Assembly: GCF_001570985.1 (NCBI RefSeq)
Contig: NZ_BCSS01000041.1
Location: 1 to 32,700, forward strand
DNA: 32,700 nt
Reading direction: 5' to 3'
From: Janibacter limosus NBRC 16128
Lineage (GTDB): Bacteria > Actinomycetota > Actinomycetes > Actinomycetales > Dermatophilaceae
Notes under the pieces: generated by a model
Told to the model about the DNA's origin: nothing
Seen by the model: the letters and a program-made list of their open reading frames with translations, nothing else
The model's database searches: none
Program-made: the position numbers and the translations under genes
Shown here: positions 32,154 to 32,700 of the stretch, in pieces
How positions within the stretch are numbered: the first letter of the stretch is position 1
Layout of the letters: each line of letters begins with the position of its first letter

Positions 32154-32200
32154 GGTGGATGTCGACTCGCGAAAGAATCGTCCGCGCGTTTACCTCCACC
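32154..32200 (-). repeat. Palindromic repeat, copy 4 (minus orientation)
   Basis: The reverse complement begins GGTGGAGGTAAACGCGCGGA and ends GCGAGTCGACATCCACC. It has the best terminal palindrome (GGTGGAGGT with ACATCCACC, one mismatch). It lies 44 bp after the hydroquinone reductase stop. Confidence 0.88.
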
Positions 32201-32243
32201 GGGCGTGCGCGTCAGGCGTCGCGCGAGGCACGTCGAGCGACAC

Positions 32244-32700
32244 TCAGGCCGAGCGGACCATCCCGGACTCGTCGAGCAGCGGGTTGTGCGCCACGGGGAC
32301 CCGCTCGGTCTCGCTCGGGGCGGTGGGGGCAGAGCCACTGCCGAAGGGGGACCCACCGAGCGACTCGCGGCCGTGCGGCTCCAACCAGTTGGAGTAGTCC
32401 GGGCCCGCGGGAACGATGGCCGTGGGATTGATGTCCGTGTGGACCTCGTAGTAGTGGCTCTTGATGTGCACGAAGTCGGTCGTGTCACCGAACCCCGGCG
32501 TGGTGAAGAGGTCACGGGCGTAGGCCCACAACACCGGCATCTCGGAGAGTTTCGACCGGTTCGCCTTGAAGTGCCCGTGGTAGACGGGGTCGAAGCGTGC
32601 CAGGGTGGTGAAGAGCCGGACGTCGGCCTCGGTGATGTGGTCACCCATCAGGTAGCGGCGGGTGGCGAGACGCTCCTCGAGCCAGTCCATCGCGGTCCAC
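32244..32700 (-). CDS. Glutathionyl-hydroquinone reductase-type protein (5' end outside window)
   Basis: The C-terminal ~152 codons of a Xi-class GST (YqjG/PcpF-like). The helical-domain signature is clear: WLEERLATRRYLMGDHITEA, DVRLFTTLARFDPVYHGHFK, YARDLFTTPGFGDTTDF, HYYEVHTDINPTAIVPAGPD. The catalytic Cys and thioredoxin-like domain lie beyond the right edge. Actinobacteria generally use mycothiol and not glutathione, so homologues here may be mycothiol-dependent. The tail after HGRESLGG is low-complexity (GSGSAPTAPSETERV). Confidence 0.85.
   Translation of the reverse strand, partial: WTAMDWLEERLATRRYLMGDHITEADVRLFTTLARFDPVYHGHFKANRSKLSEMPVLWAYARDLFTTPGFGDTTDFVHIKSHYYEVHTDINPTAIVPAGPDYSNWLEPHGRESLGGSPFGSGSAPTAPSETERVPVAHNPLLDESGMVRSA

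Noticed and set aside
30911-32200. CRISPR-like array
   Set aside because: Only two copies per side, in opposite orientation, with unequal spacing (17-19 bp between pair members) and more than 1 kb of coding sequence between pairs; no cas genes.
2926-32350. CGAAGGGGG as a chromosome-polarity (KOPS-like) motif
   Set aside because: The copies are split 6 to 8 between strands in one window, which does not fit a strand-biased polar motif.

Overview
The window is GC-rich (about 70% by eye) with GTG/ATG starts, many 4-bp gene overlaps, an actinobacterial bc1-aa3 respiratory gene set, an AdoK-type adenosine kinase and a lipoprotein CtaC. This points to an actinobacterium, probably Micrococcales and possibly Intrasporangiaceae-like. 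The family assignment is inference from gene content and order. Coding density is very high and no gap reaches 300 bp. No rRNA, tRNA, CRISPR array or recognisable insertion sequence was seen.

Layout. (1) 1-6859: mostly minus-strand genes. These are a MacS-like sensor kinase cut by the left edge, a PlsC-type acyltransferase, a plus-strand small membrane protein, then a tightly overlapping run: SRPBCC protein, degenerate ArsA-like protein with an HSP20-like tail, small acidic protein, two tandem ROK sugar kinases and an EEP-family nuclease/phosphatase. (2) 6870-12609: a second SRPBCC gene diverges from a long-chain acyl-CoA synthetase. A CxxC mini-protein, a DUF2332 protein, a DEDD exonuclease/GIY-YIG fusion and a stand-alone Lrp/AsnC effector domain follow. 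(3) 12670-24805: trpD with an atypical receiver protein diverges from ctaE-qcrC-qcrA-qcrB. After a strong hairpin come a Bcr/CflA-type exporter, a minimal zincin and a lipoprotein L,D-transpeptidase. The ctaC-ctaD-ctaF operon then runs in the opposite direction. Together ctaCDEF and qcrCAB encode the cytochrome bc1-aa3 branch. (4) 24903-30854: a cysteine-desulfurase-like protein lacking the PLP lysine, aat, adenosine kinase, erpA, glycerate kinase and quinolinate synthase nadA. ErpA and NadA (a 4Fe-4S enzyme) give this stretch an Fe-S theme. (5) 30875-32244: a short accessory island. An AbiEi/DUF559-like predicted nuclease gene is bracketed by two copies of a ~47-bp imperfect palindrome on one side and two inverted copies on the other. 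A glutathionyl-hydroquinone-reductase-type gene is cut by the right edge.

Most unusual signals: the palindrome-bracketed nuclease gene (its layout resembles RAYT/REP 'REPtrons' but with an unrelated protein); a 9-mer, CGAAGGGGG, found about 14 times including as the stem ends of the erpA terminator; a recurrent -10-like TANNNT exactly 6-7 nt before at least seven start codons, implying widespread leaderless transcription; and two conserved-looking proteins (ArsA-like and IscS-like) that keep their fold signatures but lack the residues that define their chemistry.
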